A DNA stretch of 64,000 nt from Saprospiraceae bacterium (lineage in GTDB: Bacteria; Bacteroidota; Bacteroidia; Chitinophagales; Saprospiraceae), in NCBI GenBank assembly GCA_020436935.1, contig JAGQWX010000005.1:62001-126000 (forward strand), read 5' to 3'. Shown here piece after piece: positions 56,101-64,000 of this stretch (within the stretch, counting starts at the first letter, position 1; the number at the start of each line of letters is the position of its first letter). The notes under the pieces are model-generated. The model made no database searches and was not told where the DNA came from. It saw nothing but the letters and a program-made list of their open reading frames with translations. The position numbers and the translations under genes are program-made.

Positions 56101-56211
56101 TGCCTCGCCTTGCCTGTCAGTCACCTTACCGGTAACAGTTTTTTGCGCCAGTGCGTAGCCTGACAGAAACAAAGCCAACAGAATTGTAAAAAACTGTTTC
56201 AACATACACAA
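53128..56211 (-). CDS. SusC/RagA-type TonB-dependent outer membrane transporter
   Basis: 1027 residues (start at 56211, or the ATG at 56205 two codons on). Signal peptide about 1-22; carboxypeptidase-like beta domain (Val-Thr-Gly-Lys-Val-Thr-Asp-Arg) about 25-105; Val-Val-Ile-Gly-Tyr-Gly-Val-Gln TonB-type box; plug with Ile-Arg-Ile-Arg-Gly-Ile-Ala-Ser and Ile-Leu-Lys-Asp-Gly-Ala-Ala-Thr-Ala-Ile-Tyr-Gly-Ser-Arg-Ala; beta barrel to the end (Phe-Gly-Leu-Asn-Leu-Asn-Phe). It imports oligomers with the SusD lipoprotein downstream. It is opposite in direction to the xylan genes. Confidence 0.97.
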   Translation of the reverse strand: MCMLKQFFTILLALFLSGYALAQKTVTGKVTDRQGEALIGANVSVVGDQLIGTVTDLEGMFTLEVPSATEKLTISYTGYKTMEVAIGANNYVDASLDAGELLDEVVVIGYGVQRKSDITSSISKVDGSSIAGIMTPNFATQLAGRAPGVQITQQTGIVGEGPRIRIRGIASVNSGTFPLVVVDGIPIYTGDLGGYASASGLGDINPADIESYEILKDGAATAIYGSRAANGVILITTKKGKKGSAKVSFNSTFGIASPIKTFDLLKTADFLAISNEKRTNRGQAAWAVGSEYDTDWQAEVLNYNALQHDQGISISGGSDNTTYYISGGYTYQNSIAKANSMERFNLKSNLEHKIFKWLSVGGGITYTQTAYDGLNTGTNSLSGNVFNATRQLPNTPVLNPDHPTGYNISANNANVGQWDNTNPVGDNISNIAYVLANNKFQSTIKRVLGNAFASVDIIDGLNYRFQASIDNPTTNGFLFYDPVHGDGAGSAGRLQNRNDDLFRWNIQNILNYNKVFAKNHSLGFTVGSEYQKERNENFIAVGTGLLDRFYNQVLVSNAYETQQSGGGATEVGLISFLGRLNYNYAQRYFGQVSFRRDGISKLSPDQRWNNFLGYSFGWNLSNESFMSDMKDVLSELKFRYSYSAVGNTEIGTYPYLGLAIASPYGSLNGLAFNQFGNDQLTWETSKKTDFGIDLALMGDKIRVTFDWFKNDIDNLVFEEPVAPSLGVPFNRINKNIGKSLNQGYELSASYNIIDDSKLRWNVGANVTFMSNKIVSLPNGGADIIGTNTILREGESMNSLYGFKYWGVNPANGNPVYYKGDGTTLVEGEITNSRYYIFDPANPGVRGEASSLSTTTDRVILGNTLPKYYGGVNTRLDFMNFDLSAMVRFSGGNKIFNATRRDLVTMNLNNNSTEILGRWQSAENPGDGITPKLWAESNTFVNLTSAATTRFVENGDFVSFDNVSLGYTLPKSLTSRINISSLRIYAMAQNQIIITQYKGLNPEMESTGVDLNGTPRSKLMTFGLNLNF

Positions 56212-56571
56212 TTTATTTAGTTAGTTATAAAATAAATACTAAAAAGTAAGAAATGCGGCCAGTGGAAATTTGAATCTGATTTTTTGGGTTGGCTTCAGGC
56301 TAATCAGGTGGTGAGGTATTGTATAGTGCTACTAAATGAGGATGGTGTTCACCTTTTACAGGCACCCAGCTTTCTGACTGCAAATTAATTAGATTGACCA
56401 TCAACAATTCATTTGGTATGATAGCTAAACGTTAAAAATGTTCACTTAGCTGCGCCAAAATTAAAGATTTTATAACATTTTTGATACGTCCAGTTATTTT
56501 TTAGAAATTTTATTTTTTGGCGCAAACATATTATATTTGTTATGATATATATGTAATTGATTAATAATAAA
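56212..56571. other. Upstream region of susC
   Basis: About 360 AT-rich bases before susC. TAATTTTG (complement of 56456-56463) fits the -7 box on the minus strand, but no -33 box is at the usual distance, so the promoter call is weak. No ORF or RNA gene seen. Confidence 0.4.
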
Positions 56572-56602
56572 AAAGGGGATGTAACACTGTTACATCCCCT
56601 TT
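56572..56602 (-). terminator. Terminator of csbD-like gene
   Basis: Perfect 14-bp inverted repeat (AAAGGGGATGTAAC with GTTACATCCCCTTT) around ACT, with an A-run on the left that reads as T-run on the minus strand, 30 bases past the CsbD stop. Confidence 0.88.
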
Positions 56603-56632
56603 AGCAAGAAGAATTGAAAATTTAAAAGATAC

Positions 56633-56824
56633 TTATGCGTTATCTATAAAATCTGTGATTTCATCTTTTGATTTACCTACTTTTTTCTGAATTCGGCCCA
56701 AAAGTTCATCTTCTGCTCCTTCTTCATACATCAGATCATCATCAGTAAGGTCACCGTATTCTTTCTTCAGTTTTCCTTTAATGATGTTCCAGTTTCCTCT
56801 TATTTTATCTGTTGTGGCACTCAT
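56633..56824 (-). CDS. CsbD family stress protein
   Basis: 63 residues. [12 protein letters not shown] and Tyr-Gly-Asp-Leu-Thr-Asp-Asp-Asp-Leu are the CsbD signature; the family is induced by general stress in other phyla and its molecular task is unknown. Single gene with its own strong terminator. Confidence 0.93.
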   Translation of the reverse strand: MSATTDKIRGNWNIIKGKLKKEYGDLTDDDLMYEEGAEDELLGRIQKKVGKSKDEITDFIDNA

Positions 56825-56974
56825 AATTAAAAATTTTGTTTGAGTTAATAAATACTTTTTACGTACTTATAAGGTTTACCTCTTTTGTATTGTTTGATGT
56901 TTGTTGTATTTAAAATCATATCATCTTTGTTATTTGTTTTGAATATTGTCCCGCAATCCGAAAGAAGTTTATTG

Positions 56975-57008
56975 TTTTGTAAGCTCAAATCGATAATTTT
57001 AAATTTTG
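56975..57008 (+). promoter_or_regulatory. Possible promoter of FGE-HTCS transcript
   Basis: TTTTG (56975-56979), 20 bases, TAAATTTTG (57000-57008): one extra base inside the -7 box, so it is only a fair match. The gene starts 13 bases downstream. Confidence 0.4.
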
Positions 57009-57021
57009 TAAAACATAGCTT

Positions 57022-58038
57022 ATGTTAAATAAAATAGTTCTGCTTGCCATATTTATTCCCGGTTTGCTGTCTTCATGTAAAGAGGACAAAGAAGTTTTTA
57101 CGGCGGAACACAAGGAAGGTATGATTCTGATACCTTCAGGCACACTTCACATGGGGGGAGACAACGCCCAGGCAGATCAAAATGAATATCCTAAACACGA
57201 CGTGGAAATCAAATCTTTCTGGATGGATGAGACTGAAGTAACCAACGCCCAGTTTAAAGCATTTGTGGACGCAACCTCATATGTTACTGTTGCTGAAAGA
57301 CCCATCGACTGGGAAGAAATGAAAAAGCAGCTTCCTCCAGATACACCGAAGCCGGCAGACAGCTTGCTCGCTCCCGGCGCTTTGGTTTTTTCTCCAACTA
57401 CCGGTCCTGTACCGCTTGATAATCCACAACTGTGGTGGCAATGGACCTTAGGCGCTGATTGGAAGCATCCGCTGGGGCCCGAAAGTAATATAGAGAACAT
57501 CATGGATCATCCTGTGGTGCATATTGCCTGGGAAGATGCAGACGCATATTGTAAGTGGGCAGGTAAAAGACTGCCTACAGAAGCCGAATGGGAGTGGGCA
57601 GCAAGGGGAGGTAAAGAAAATGTGATTTATCCGTGGGGCGATAATGAATTGTCAGAGGCTAAGGCTAACTTTTATCAGGGGGTTTTCCCTTTTGAAAATA
57701 CAGAAAAGGATGGCTTTGCAGGTACAGCCCCTGTAAAATCTTTTGACCCAAACGGATATGGCTTGTACGATATGGCAGGAAATGTATGGGAATGGTGTCA
57801 GGATTGGTACGATGTGAGTTATTACAGTAAAAGCCAGGCAGAAAAGGCAAACAACGCAGGACCCGAAAAAGCATTTAACCCTTTAATGCCCTATCAGGAG
57901 GAAAAAGTGATCAGAGGTGGGTCTTTTTTGTGTAACGAAGACTATTGCAGTGGTTATAGGAATGCAAGAAGAATGGGCTCAACAATAGATACAGGATTAA
58001 ATCATACCGGATTCAGGTGTGTTAAGGACGTCAAATAG
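57022..58038 (+). CDS. Formylglycine-generating-enzyme family lipoprotein with catalytic Cys pair
   Basis: 338 residues. A lipoprotein signal (Leu-Leu-Ser-Ser-Cys) precedes the FGE/SUMF1 domain. Gly-Met-Ile-Leu-Ile-Pro-Ser-Gly-Thr starts the fold; Trp-Met-Asp-Glu-Thr-Glu-Val-Thr-Asn follows; and the C-terminal segment has Cys304-x4-Cys309 in SFLCNEDYCSGYR, the same five-residue spacing as the two active-site cysteines of human FGE. Most SUMF1-like proteins of this phylum lack the pair. True FGE converts a sulfatase cysteine to formylglycine. No sulfatase gene is in the window. It is followed 12 bases later by the hybrid regulator gene, so the two are co-transcribed. Confidence 0.85.
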   Translation: MLNKIVLLAIFIPGLLSSCKEDKEVFTAEHKEGMILIPSGTLHMGGDNAQADQNEYPKHDVEIKSFWMDETEVTNAQFKAFVDATSYVTVAERPIDWEEMKKQLPPDTPKPADSLLAPGALVFSPTTGPVPLDNPQLWWQWTLGADWKHPLGPESNIENIMDHPVVHIAWEDADAYCKWAGKRLPTEAEWEWAARGGKENVIYPWGDNELSEAKANFYQGVFPFENTEKDGFAGTAPVKSFDPNGYGLYDMAGNVWEWCQDWYDVSYYSKSQAEKANNAGPEKAFNPLMPYQEEKVIRGGSFLCNEDYCSGYRNARRMGSTIDTGLNHTGFRCVKDVK

Positions 58039-58050
58039 GAAATCTTAGCC

Positions 58051-61000
58051 ATGTTGAAATTCAAATTCATAATACTGCTGGGGTTAATTTGTGGTTTTGT
58101 CAATGGACAGAGCTTTGACAGGGTATTTCTGGGTGATGAAACTGAATTCAATTTTGTTTATGACATAGAGCAGGATGACAAATCATATATATGGCTGGCC
58201 ACCGAAGAAGGTGTATTGAGATTTAATGCACATTCTTCGCGACTTTACAATGAGTATGATGGATTGCCGCCCAATTTTGCCAACAGGATATCCTGCGTTT
58301 TTATGGACTCCAAACGCAGAATTTGGGCTTGTGCTGACAACAAATTGGCCTATTATGATGAGTTAAAAGATGGTTTTGTACAAATTAAGGTATCTGACGA
58401 TTATCAGTTTAGTCTGATATATGACATTTCAGAATTGAAGGATCGACTCATCCTTGCCACATTCACAGGGGTGTGGAGCATTGCATTTGATGACAACAAT
58501 AAGCCAATAAAAATAGATCATTTCCTTGAGGAGGTAGCTGTGCAGCATGCCTCGGCGCTTGACAATGAAGTTTATTTAGGAAGTTCTACCGGAAGCTATT
58601 TGCTGAGAGAAAACACCACAGATCCGGTAAAAATTTTGGAGGATGTATTTATTTCTTCTGCATGCAAATACAATGATGGTGTCTTGTTGGGCAGCATGTC
58701 AAAAGGTTTGTTTTACAGAGACAATTCGGGTAATTCAAAACAAGTCGTTCAGATCAATTTTCCAGTAAGTGATATCGTATTTGATGAAGAAGGAAAGCTG
58801 TTTTATATTGCTACTGATGGCGACGGTTTGTACATCCTGGATCAGCAATTGAAAATAATAAAACACCATCTTTTTGATGCCAATCAACCAAAGTCTCTGA
58901 CCAGCAATGGACTTTACGATTTGCTGATTGACCGTCAAAGAATACTTTGGATCGCCAGTTATGGTGGGGGAATCATGAAATTGAGTGTTGATGAGGAACT
59001 ATTCACTACTGAACTCCACATCCCCAATTCTTACAACTGTATTGCCAACAGCTTCACAAGGTCAATTCTGCAAACCAATGAAGGCAACATTTGGTATGGA
59101 CACAAGGAAGGTATCAGTATTTACTATCCTGCTTCAAATACATGGAAGCACATACCTTATTTAAACAGGAACGGTTCGAGCAAAAACATCGTGATGTCAC
59201 TATTTGAAGACGGGGAATTCATATGGGCTGGCACCTATGGAGAAGGGACCTTCAGGATTTCAAAAAGGAATCTGGTTTCTGAAACCATCAAGGATGTTTT
59301 TGGATGGAAAGAGCCTTTGCCTTTAGATAAAGTATATGCTGTACTGAAAGACAGGTCAGGAAATCTTTGGCTGGGGGGCATAGGATCACCACTGATCAAA
59401 ATCAGCACTGAAGGAGAAATAAAAACCATTGGTGTTGGGCTTATCAGAGAAATCAAAGAAGATGCAAATGGAGATATTTGGGTAGCGGGAAGGCAAGGTG
59501 TCTTAAAGTTGGAAAATGACAAGCCAAGAATATTGTCTGCTATTACGATCAACAACGGTGAATTTGACTTCTCGACCGTCAATTGTGTGGTACTTGAAGA
59601 ACCCTCTGTGGTTTGGATTGGAACCAATGGTGACGGGCTCATTCGTTTTGAATTGCGCGACAGCACCTACGAAGTGATCAACAAGGGGAATGGATTTCCT
59701 TCGGATATTGTGCAGGGTGTGGTTTTTGATGGAAATACCAAGTGGGTATCTACATCAAATGGGCTGGTTGCCCTTGACTACGAATCTAAGGGAAAGTATA
59801 AGCTTAAAATTTACAATCAGGGGGATGGCATGGTTTCGGCTTCATTCAACTACGGCAGTTATGCCAGACTTCGAGATGGAAGACTGGCTTTTGGCAGTAC
59901 AGAAGGGGTGGTCATTTTTGTTCCCGAGCAAATCAAATCTGATCAATTCAAGCCCATTTTTGTATTCGAACAACTCAACTATTTCACCAACCAGGAAAGT
60001 GTAAAGGTGCCGCTTCTACGCGATGGTGATCAGCAAGTAAGCTTGAAATACAATCAGAACGACATAACCCTTGTTTTCAGTGGGGTGGATCACAAATCTC
60101 CCAATAAGATTCGGTACAGTTGGCGGATCGAAGGCGATTCCAGGCAGTGGAGCACTCCCCAAACAGAAAATGAAATTAACCTCGTCAATCTCAATCCTGG
60201 CACATACAAATTCATGGTGAAAGCCATTGGAAGAAATGACGTAGAAAGTGATGTCAAATCGATCACAATTGTCATCAGCCCGCCTTGGTGGAAGTCCAAT
60301 CTGGCTTATTTTATTTACGCTTTGGTTCTAGCGGCTTCAATTGTGGGAGCCTATCTTATAGCAAGGACATTTTTGAGACAAAAGAATGCGAGTGAACAAA
60401 TCTCCTTTTTCAACAACATCACCCACGAACTGAAAACGCCACTAACCATTTTACTGACCAAACTCAGCAATGAATCTGACCAGCAATCTGCGACCGGAGA
60501 AATCAGAAGTACCGTCAATAGACTGAATGGCTTGTTTGATCAATTGCTCAATTTTAACAAGGTAAATTCTGATTATTACCAGAACCAAAAGATTTCCGAA
60601 ATCAATCTCAAGGAACAACTTGAGTTGATATTGGGCAGTTTCAGGGAAATGATTGCCAGAAAGGAAGTGAGCGTAGTGGTGGACAATAATTGGCCGGAAC
60701 CCAATTTTTACTACAAAAAGGATTCCTTTGACAAGATCATTTTCAACCTTTTTTCCAATGCATTGAAGTATTCAAAAAATGGTGGTAAGATTGATTTGCA
60801 GTTGAGGAGAGAATCTGATGGCAGCCTTAAAATTGTCGTGACCGATAATGGTATTGGCATTCCCAAAGAACAACAAAAAGACATTCTTAAAAGATATTTC
60901 CGGGCCAGAAATGCCGTGAATAGCCAGCTGCCCGGAACAGGACTTGGGCTGATGATCGTAAAAAGTTTGCTGGACAATGATCATGGAAAAATAGCATTTG

Positions 61001-61890
61001 TAAGTGAAGAAGGAATGGGCACTACATTTACCGTGATTATGCGCAATTTCAGGAAAGACTTCAAGCCCGAAGCGACCAAAAAGGAAGTTATTGTGCAGGA
61101 TGAACCTGTATCGCCTGAAGCAGGCCACAAGCCAAGAATACTGGTCGTTGAGGACAACGATGAACTACGCATTGATATGGTCGAAAAGCTGAGTGAGCAT
61201 TTTTCCATTATGGCTGCCAGAAATGGTAAAGAAGGTTTTGACAAAGCCAAAGCAAAGTTGCCAGATCTCATTGTGACAGATTTTATCATGCCTGAAATGG
61301 ATGGGAATGCATTGTGCCGGGCACTACAGGCCGATGAGGATACCAACCATATCCCAGTCTTTATGATGACTGTATTGAACAATTCAGGGCAAAAGGTGGA
61401 AAGTATCAAAAGTGGCATCACATCTTACATGACAAAGCCTGTTGATATTCCCTACCTGGTAGCGCAGATCCAATCGACTCTGGAGTATAAACAAAAACTG
61501 CGGGAAAAATACCTGCATGAGGCAGAAGTGCAGAAAGCAGGCATGTTTAAAGATGAGCGTGATGCCGAGTTTATGCAGGACCTGGAAGATTTTGTGATAG
61601 AACGCATCAAAGAGGAAGAAATTTCTGTCCAGGATTTGTGCAAGCACGTCGGCATGAGCAGGACGGCTTTGTATATGAAACTCAAAGACACCATTGATCA
61701 GTCACCTCAGAATTTTATCATCATGACCAAAATGAGTCATGCCAGGAAGCTCTTGCTTCAGGGTGGAATGACTGTCAAAGAAGTGGCTTATGAGGTAGGT
61801 TTCAGCAATCCTAAATACTTTGCGACCTCATTCAGAAAACAATTTAACATGTCTCCAAGTACTTTCTTGAAAAGTCTGAATCCGGAATAA
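58051..61890 (+). CDS. Hybrid two-component system regulator (HTCS)
   Basis: 1279 residues: signal peptide about 1-20; two seven-bladed propellers of Reg_prop repeats (about 25-630); Y_Y_Y domain (about 660-740); membrane helix about 752-771; histidine kinase with His792 in NITHELKTPL and an HATPase domain with Gly-Thr-Gly-Leu-Gly-Leu; receiver domain with Asp1077 in TDFIMPEMDG; AraC helix-turn-helix at the C-terminus. It senses a glycan piece in the periplasm and switches on the neighbouring polysaccharide genes by itself. The SusC gene 167 bases downstream is its likely target. Confidence 0.97.
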   Translation: MLKFKFIILLGLICGFVNGQSFDRVFLGDETEFNFVYDIEQDDKSYIWLATEEGVLRFNAHSSRLYNEYDGLPPNFANRISCVFMDSKRRIWACADNKLAYYDELKDGFVQIKVSDDYQFSLIYDISELKDRLILATFTGVWSIAFDDNNKPIKIDHFLEEVAVQHASALDNEVYLGSSTGSYLLRENTTDPVKILEDVFISSACKYNDGVLLGSMSKGLFYRDNSGNSKQVVQINFPVSDIVFDEEGKLFYIATDGDGLYILDQQLKIIKHHLFDANQPKSLTSNGLYDLLIDRQRILWIASYGGGIMKLSVDEELFTTELHIPNSYNCIANSFTRSILQTNEGNIWYGHKEGISIYYPASNTWKHIPYLNRNGSSKNIVMSLFEDGEFIWAGTYGEGTFRISKRNLVSETIKDVFGWKEPLPLDKVYAVLKDRSGNLWLGGIGSPLIKISTEGEIKTIGVGLIREIKEDANGDIWVAGRQGVLKLENDKPRILSAITINNGEFDFSTVNCVVLEEPSVVWIGTNGDGLIRFELRDSTYEVINKGNGFPSDIVQGVVFDGNTKWVSTSNGLVALDYESKGKYKLKIYNQGDGMVSASFNYGSYARLRDGRLAFGSTEGVVIFVPEQIKSDQFKPIFVFEQLNYFTNQESVKVPLLRDGDQQVSLKYNQNDITLVFSGVDHKSPNKIRYSWRIEGDSRQWSTPQTENEINLVNLNPGTYKFMVKAIGRNDVESDVKSITIVISPPWWKSNLAYFIYALVLAASIVGAYLIARTFLRQKNASEQISFFNNITHELKTPLTILLTKLSNESDQQSATGEIRSTVNRLNGLFDQLLNFNKVNSDYYQNQKISEINLKEQLELILGSFREMIARKEVSVVVDNNWPEPNFYYKKDSFDKIIFNLFSNALKYSKNGGKIDLQLRRESDGSLKIVVTDNGIGIPKEQQKDILKRYFRARNAVNSQLPGTGLGLMIVKSLLDNDHGKIAFVSEEGMGTTFTVIMRNFRKDFKPEATKKEVIVQDEPVSPEAGHKPRILVVEDNDELRIDMVEKLSEHFSIMAARNGKEGFDKAKAKLPDLIVTDFIMPEMDGNALCRALQADEDTNHIPVFMMTVLNNSGQKVESIKSGITSYMTKPVDIPYLVAQIQSTLEYKQKLREKYLHEAEVQKAGMFKDERDAEFMQDLEDFVIERIKEEEISVQDLCKHVGMSRTALYMKLKDTIDQSPQNFIIMTKMSHARKLLLQGGMTVKEVAYEVGFSNPKYFATSFRKQFNMSPSTFLKSLNPE

Positions 61891-62057
61891 TTTTCCCCGT
61901 ACTTCTTTATATTTTTTCAAAATATCTATGAAAAGTCCATGTTTTTGGGGCTTTTTGATGATTGTTGAACCTTATCGGAACATTAGTGACCCCTGTGAGA
62001 ATATACTGAACCCTATTATTGCACTGTTAATTTAATCATTCAAGTCACATTTCAATC

Positions 62058-64000
62058 ATGAAGAAATTTTTATCACTCTTCTGTCTGACCATCGGAATCA
62101 CGATTGGCCTCCATGCGCAAAAGACCATCAAAGGATACGTTACCGATGCCTCCAACGGGGAAGCATTAATAGGTGCAACCATCCTGATCAAAGAGACCGG
62201 GAAAGGTACTGCAACAGATATCGATGGTGCATACACAATGGAAATCTCGGATGCAGATCAGACCATGATTGTATCATATACCGGGTATCAGACACAGGAA
62301 CAAAGCATCAATGGTGCTAGCAAACTTGATTTCCTGCTTAAATCCGGAGAACTGTTGGAAGAGGTTTTGGTCATTGGCTATGGAAGCATAGAAAAATCTG
62401 ACAAAACCGGTGCCATAGAATCGATCAAACCCAAAGACAAGGATGTATTGCAATACAGCAACTTCCAGGACTTCCTGCAAGGGAGAGCGACGGGTGTGCA
62501 GGTATTGTCCTCAGGAAGCGAGTTACTTTCACCAAGCAGCATCAGGATCAGGGGTGCAAATAGTTTGCGGGGAGACAACGAGCCATTGTTTGTGGTTGAC
62601 GGCATCATTGTCAACAGCAGCACCGAAGATGTAAGAGACCCGCTACAGGGAGGTAACAGTTTTCTATCAGCTCAAAATGGATTGTCGGGCATCAATCCAC
62701 AGGATATTGAAAGCATTGAAATTTTGAAAGACGCATCAGCCACTGCCATTTATGGCTCCAGGGGCGCAAATGGAGTAATCCTCATTACCACTAAAAAAGG
62801 ATTATTGGGCAAGCCTCAATTCAGCTATAAAGCAACCACAAGGATAGGGCAGGCAACCAGGCTATACGATGTGCTCGCTGGAGATCAGTTTGTCGATTAT
62901 ATTAATGAATACCGGAATATTCAGGGATATACCCCTACATATTACAAATACGAAGATGGGTCAGTTGCAAATTTCAATACAAGTGCAGAATTTATGGAAT
63001 CAAGAAGTGACTCCATTCCAAGATTAACACCTATAAACTGGTGTGAAGATATTTTGCAAAATTCTACTTCACAAAATCACAGATTTACAGTTGCAGGAGG
63101 TTCAGAAAGCTCCAGGTACTACATTGGTGCCGGCTACAATCAGGCCAGTGGCATCATTCCGGGCACTAAAATGAGGGCCGGAGACTTCCTCTTGAAATAT
63201 GACCATGAACTCAATTCACGACTCACATTGAGTCCCAGGATATCAGCATCTTATACTGTTAACAATGCCAGCAAAGGCTCAGAAAATCTTGGAAGTACGA
63301 ATGCCAGTCTCATGAGACAGATTGTGGAAGCTGTACCATTCCTTGGAGATCTGGAAAATAATCTGGGGCTGGATGCAGCGGATGTGTTGGATGGACCCAG
63401 GGCCTGGCTTTCTGATTACAATGACGATGGCACTGAAGTGCGCGCCCTCGGATCATTGACTGCCAATTATAAAATCAACGACATATTTTCATACAGGGTT
63501 TTGGCAGGAGTCGATTACAGAAATAAAGAAAGAAAGCTTTGGTATGGTACCAGCCTTTTTAGGGGCAGGTTAGCCAATGGTGAAGCAGGGGTTGGTACAC
63601 TCAACAGGGTCAGATACAACATTGACAATACACTGAATTTTAAAGCCAGTTTCAAAAAACGTCATAAGATCAACGGTACCGTAGGATTTATTTTTGATGA
63701 AACGAATGTGCAGCAGCAGGGTGCGACTTCGAGCAATTTTTCAAACTTTGAGCTCAAGTACAATGGTATCGCCTTTGGGCAGACCTTCTCACCTATGCAA
63801 CTGTTCAACTCACAGGAGTCCATCCTGTCCTTCCTTGGCCGTGTGAACTACTCATACAAAAACAAATATTTGGTGACCTTATCATTCAGGGAAGACGGAT
63901 CAAGCAAGTTTACCAATGAAAATAAATGGTCATTTTTCCCATCGGCTGCATTTGCCTGGAAAATTATTGAGGAACCATTTATGAAAAACTCCAATTTCTG
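62058..64000 (+). CDS. SusC/RagA-type TonB-dependent transporter, N-terminal part (runs off window)
   Basis: The ATG at 62058 opens 647 codons without stop to the window end. Signal peptide about 1-20; carboxypeptidase-like domain (Gly-Tyr-Val-Thr-Asp-Ala-Ser-Asn-Gly-Glu) about 22-105; Val-Leu-Val-Ile-Gly-Tyr-Gly; plug with Ile-Arg-Ile-Arg-Gly-Ala-Asn-Ser and Ile-Leu-Lys-Asp-Ala-Ser-Ala-Thr-Ala-Ile-Tyr-Gly-Ser-Arg-Gly; first barrel strands. It is not the same subtype as the one at 53128-56211, differing through most of plug and barrel. A SusD gene is expected just past the window. Confidence 0.95.
   Translation, partial: MKKFLSLFCLTIGITIGLHAQKTIKGYVTDASNGEALIGATILIKETGKGTATDIDGAYTMEISDADQTMIVSYTGYQTQEQSINGASKLDFLLKSGELLEEVLVIGYGSIEKSDKTGAIESIKPKDKDVLQYSNFQDFLQGRATGVQVLSSGSELLSPSSIRIRGANSLRGDNEPLFVVDGIIVNSSTEDVRDPLQGGNSFLSAQNGLSGINPQDIESIEILKDASATAIYGSRGANGVILITTKKGLLGKPQFSYKATTRIGQATRLYDVLAGDQFVDYINEYRNIQGYTPTYYKYEDGSVANFNTSAEFMESRSDSIPRLTPINWCEDILQNSTSQNHRFTVAGGSESSRYYIGAGYNQASGIIPGTKMRAGDFLLKYDHELNSRLTLSPRISASYTVNNASKGSENLGSTNASLMRQIVEAVPFLGDLENNLGLDAADVLDGPRAWLSDYNDDGTEVRALGSLTANYKINDIFSYRVLAGVDYRNKERKLWYGTSLFRGRLANGEAGVGTLNRVRYNIDNTLNFKASFKKRHKINGTVGFIFDETNVQQQGATSSNFSNFELKYNGIAFGQTFSPMQLFNSQESILSFLGRVNYSYKNKYLVTLSFREDGSSKFTNENKWSFFPSAAFAWKIIEEPFMKNSNF

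Overview
The window looks like a chromosomal piece of a Bacteroidota bacterium, most likely a Saprospiria-type marine or activated-sludge heterotroph (phylum secure from gene content, family an inference). Indicators are type IX secretion C-terminal domains of both kinds (type A at 17541-17945, type B at 8700-11948 and 16866-17411), SusC/SusD pairs, a hybrid two-component regulator fused to an AraC output, an extended Bacteroidota-type signal peptidase I, and promoters of the TTTG-N19-TAnnTTTG class. Intergenic DNA is AT-rich and unusually full of short dispersed and tandem repeats.

Layout. 1-1.1 kb: two tandem secreted paralogues, the complete one ending in an IPTL-CTERM sorting signal. 1.4-6.8 kb (minus): probable operon of a lipoprotein, a GH3 glycosidase, a GMC oxidoreductase with an Fe-S-type cysteine motif and its small subunit. 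6.9-8.7 kb: a deoxynucleotidase, then a 16-bp AT-rich tandem array. 8.7-14.6 kb (minus): a large type IX-secreted adhesin-like protein and an O-antigen ligase/Wzz-like pair. 14.6-15.3 kb: a nine-copy 46-bp palindromic array. 15.4-22.1 kb (minus): TPR protein, two small type IX cargo proteins, a lipoprotein, an RHS protein with a zincin-like C-terminus, and an M23 peptidase. 22.1-28.1 kb: a PIN/Phd toxin-antitoxin pair, DUF3109 protein, signal peptidase I, tRNA-Pro(GGG) with an aberrant tandem copy, and a ribbon-helix-helix antitoxin next to a ParE toxin broken by one stop codon. 28.6-34 kb: SDR oxidoreductase, repeat island, TfoX-like protein, cytochrome bd oxidase (cydAB). 34.1-37.4 kb: a bacteriophytochrome kinase, a response regulator and a heme oxygenase, a compact red-light sensing operon. 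37.5-41 kb: AraC regulator, FMN reductase, pirin, unknown membrane protein. 41.2-49.2 kb (plus): Gfo/Idh oxidoreductase, long AT-rich array, Zn-alcohol dehydrogenase, GH43, acetyl-esterase-like protein and a two-headed CE1 esterase, together a decorated-xylan/arabinoxylan utilisation cluster. 49.4-51.4 kb: RBBP9-like hydrolase and glycosyltransferase. 51.6-56.2 kb (minus): susC-susD. 56.6-64 kb: CsbD protein, then an FGE-like lipoprotein, a hybrid regulator and a second SusC running off the window end.

Functionally the window centres on polysaccharide capture and breakdown plus surface protein export. The most unusual items are a tRNA-Pro-like gene with intact acceptor, D and anticodon arms but a replaced T arm behind a promoter with the same geometry as its normal neighbour; a family of GTGAC-palindrome repeats in tandem and solitary form; two AT-rich GATC-dense arrays of the same motif in inverted orientation 35 kb apart; and an RHS-zincin/lipoprotein overlap that may be a toxin-immunity pair. 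All identifications come from reading the sequence; no database search was run.
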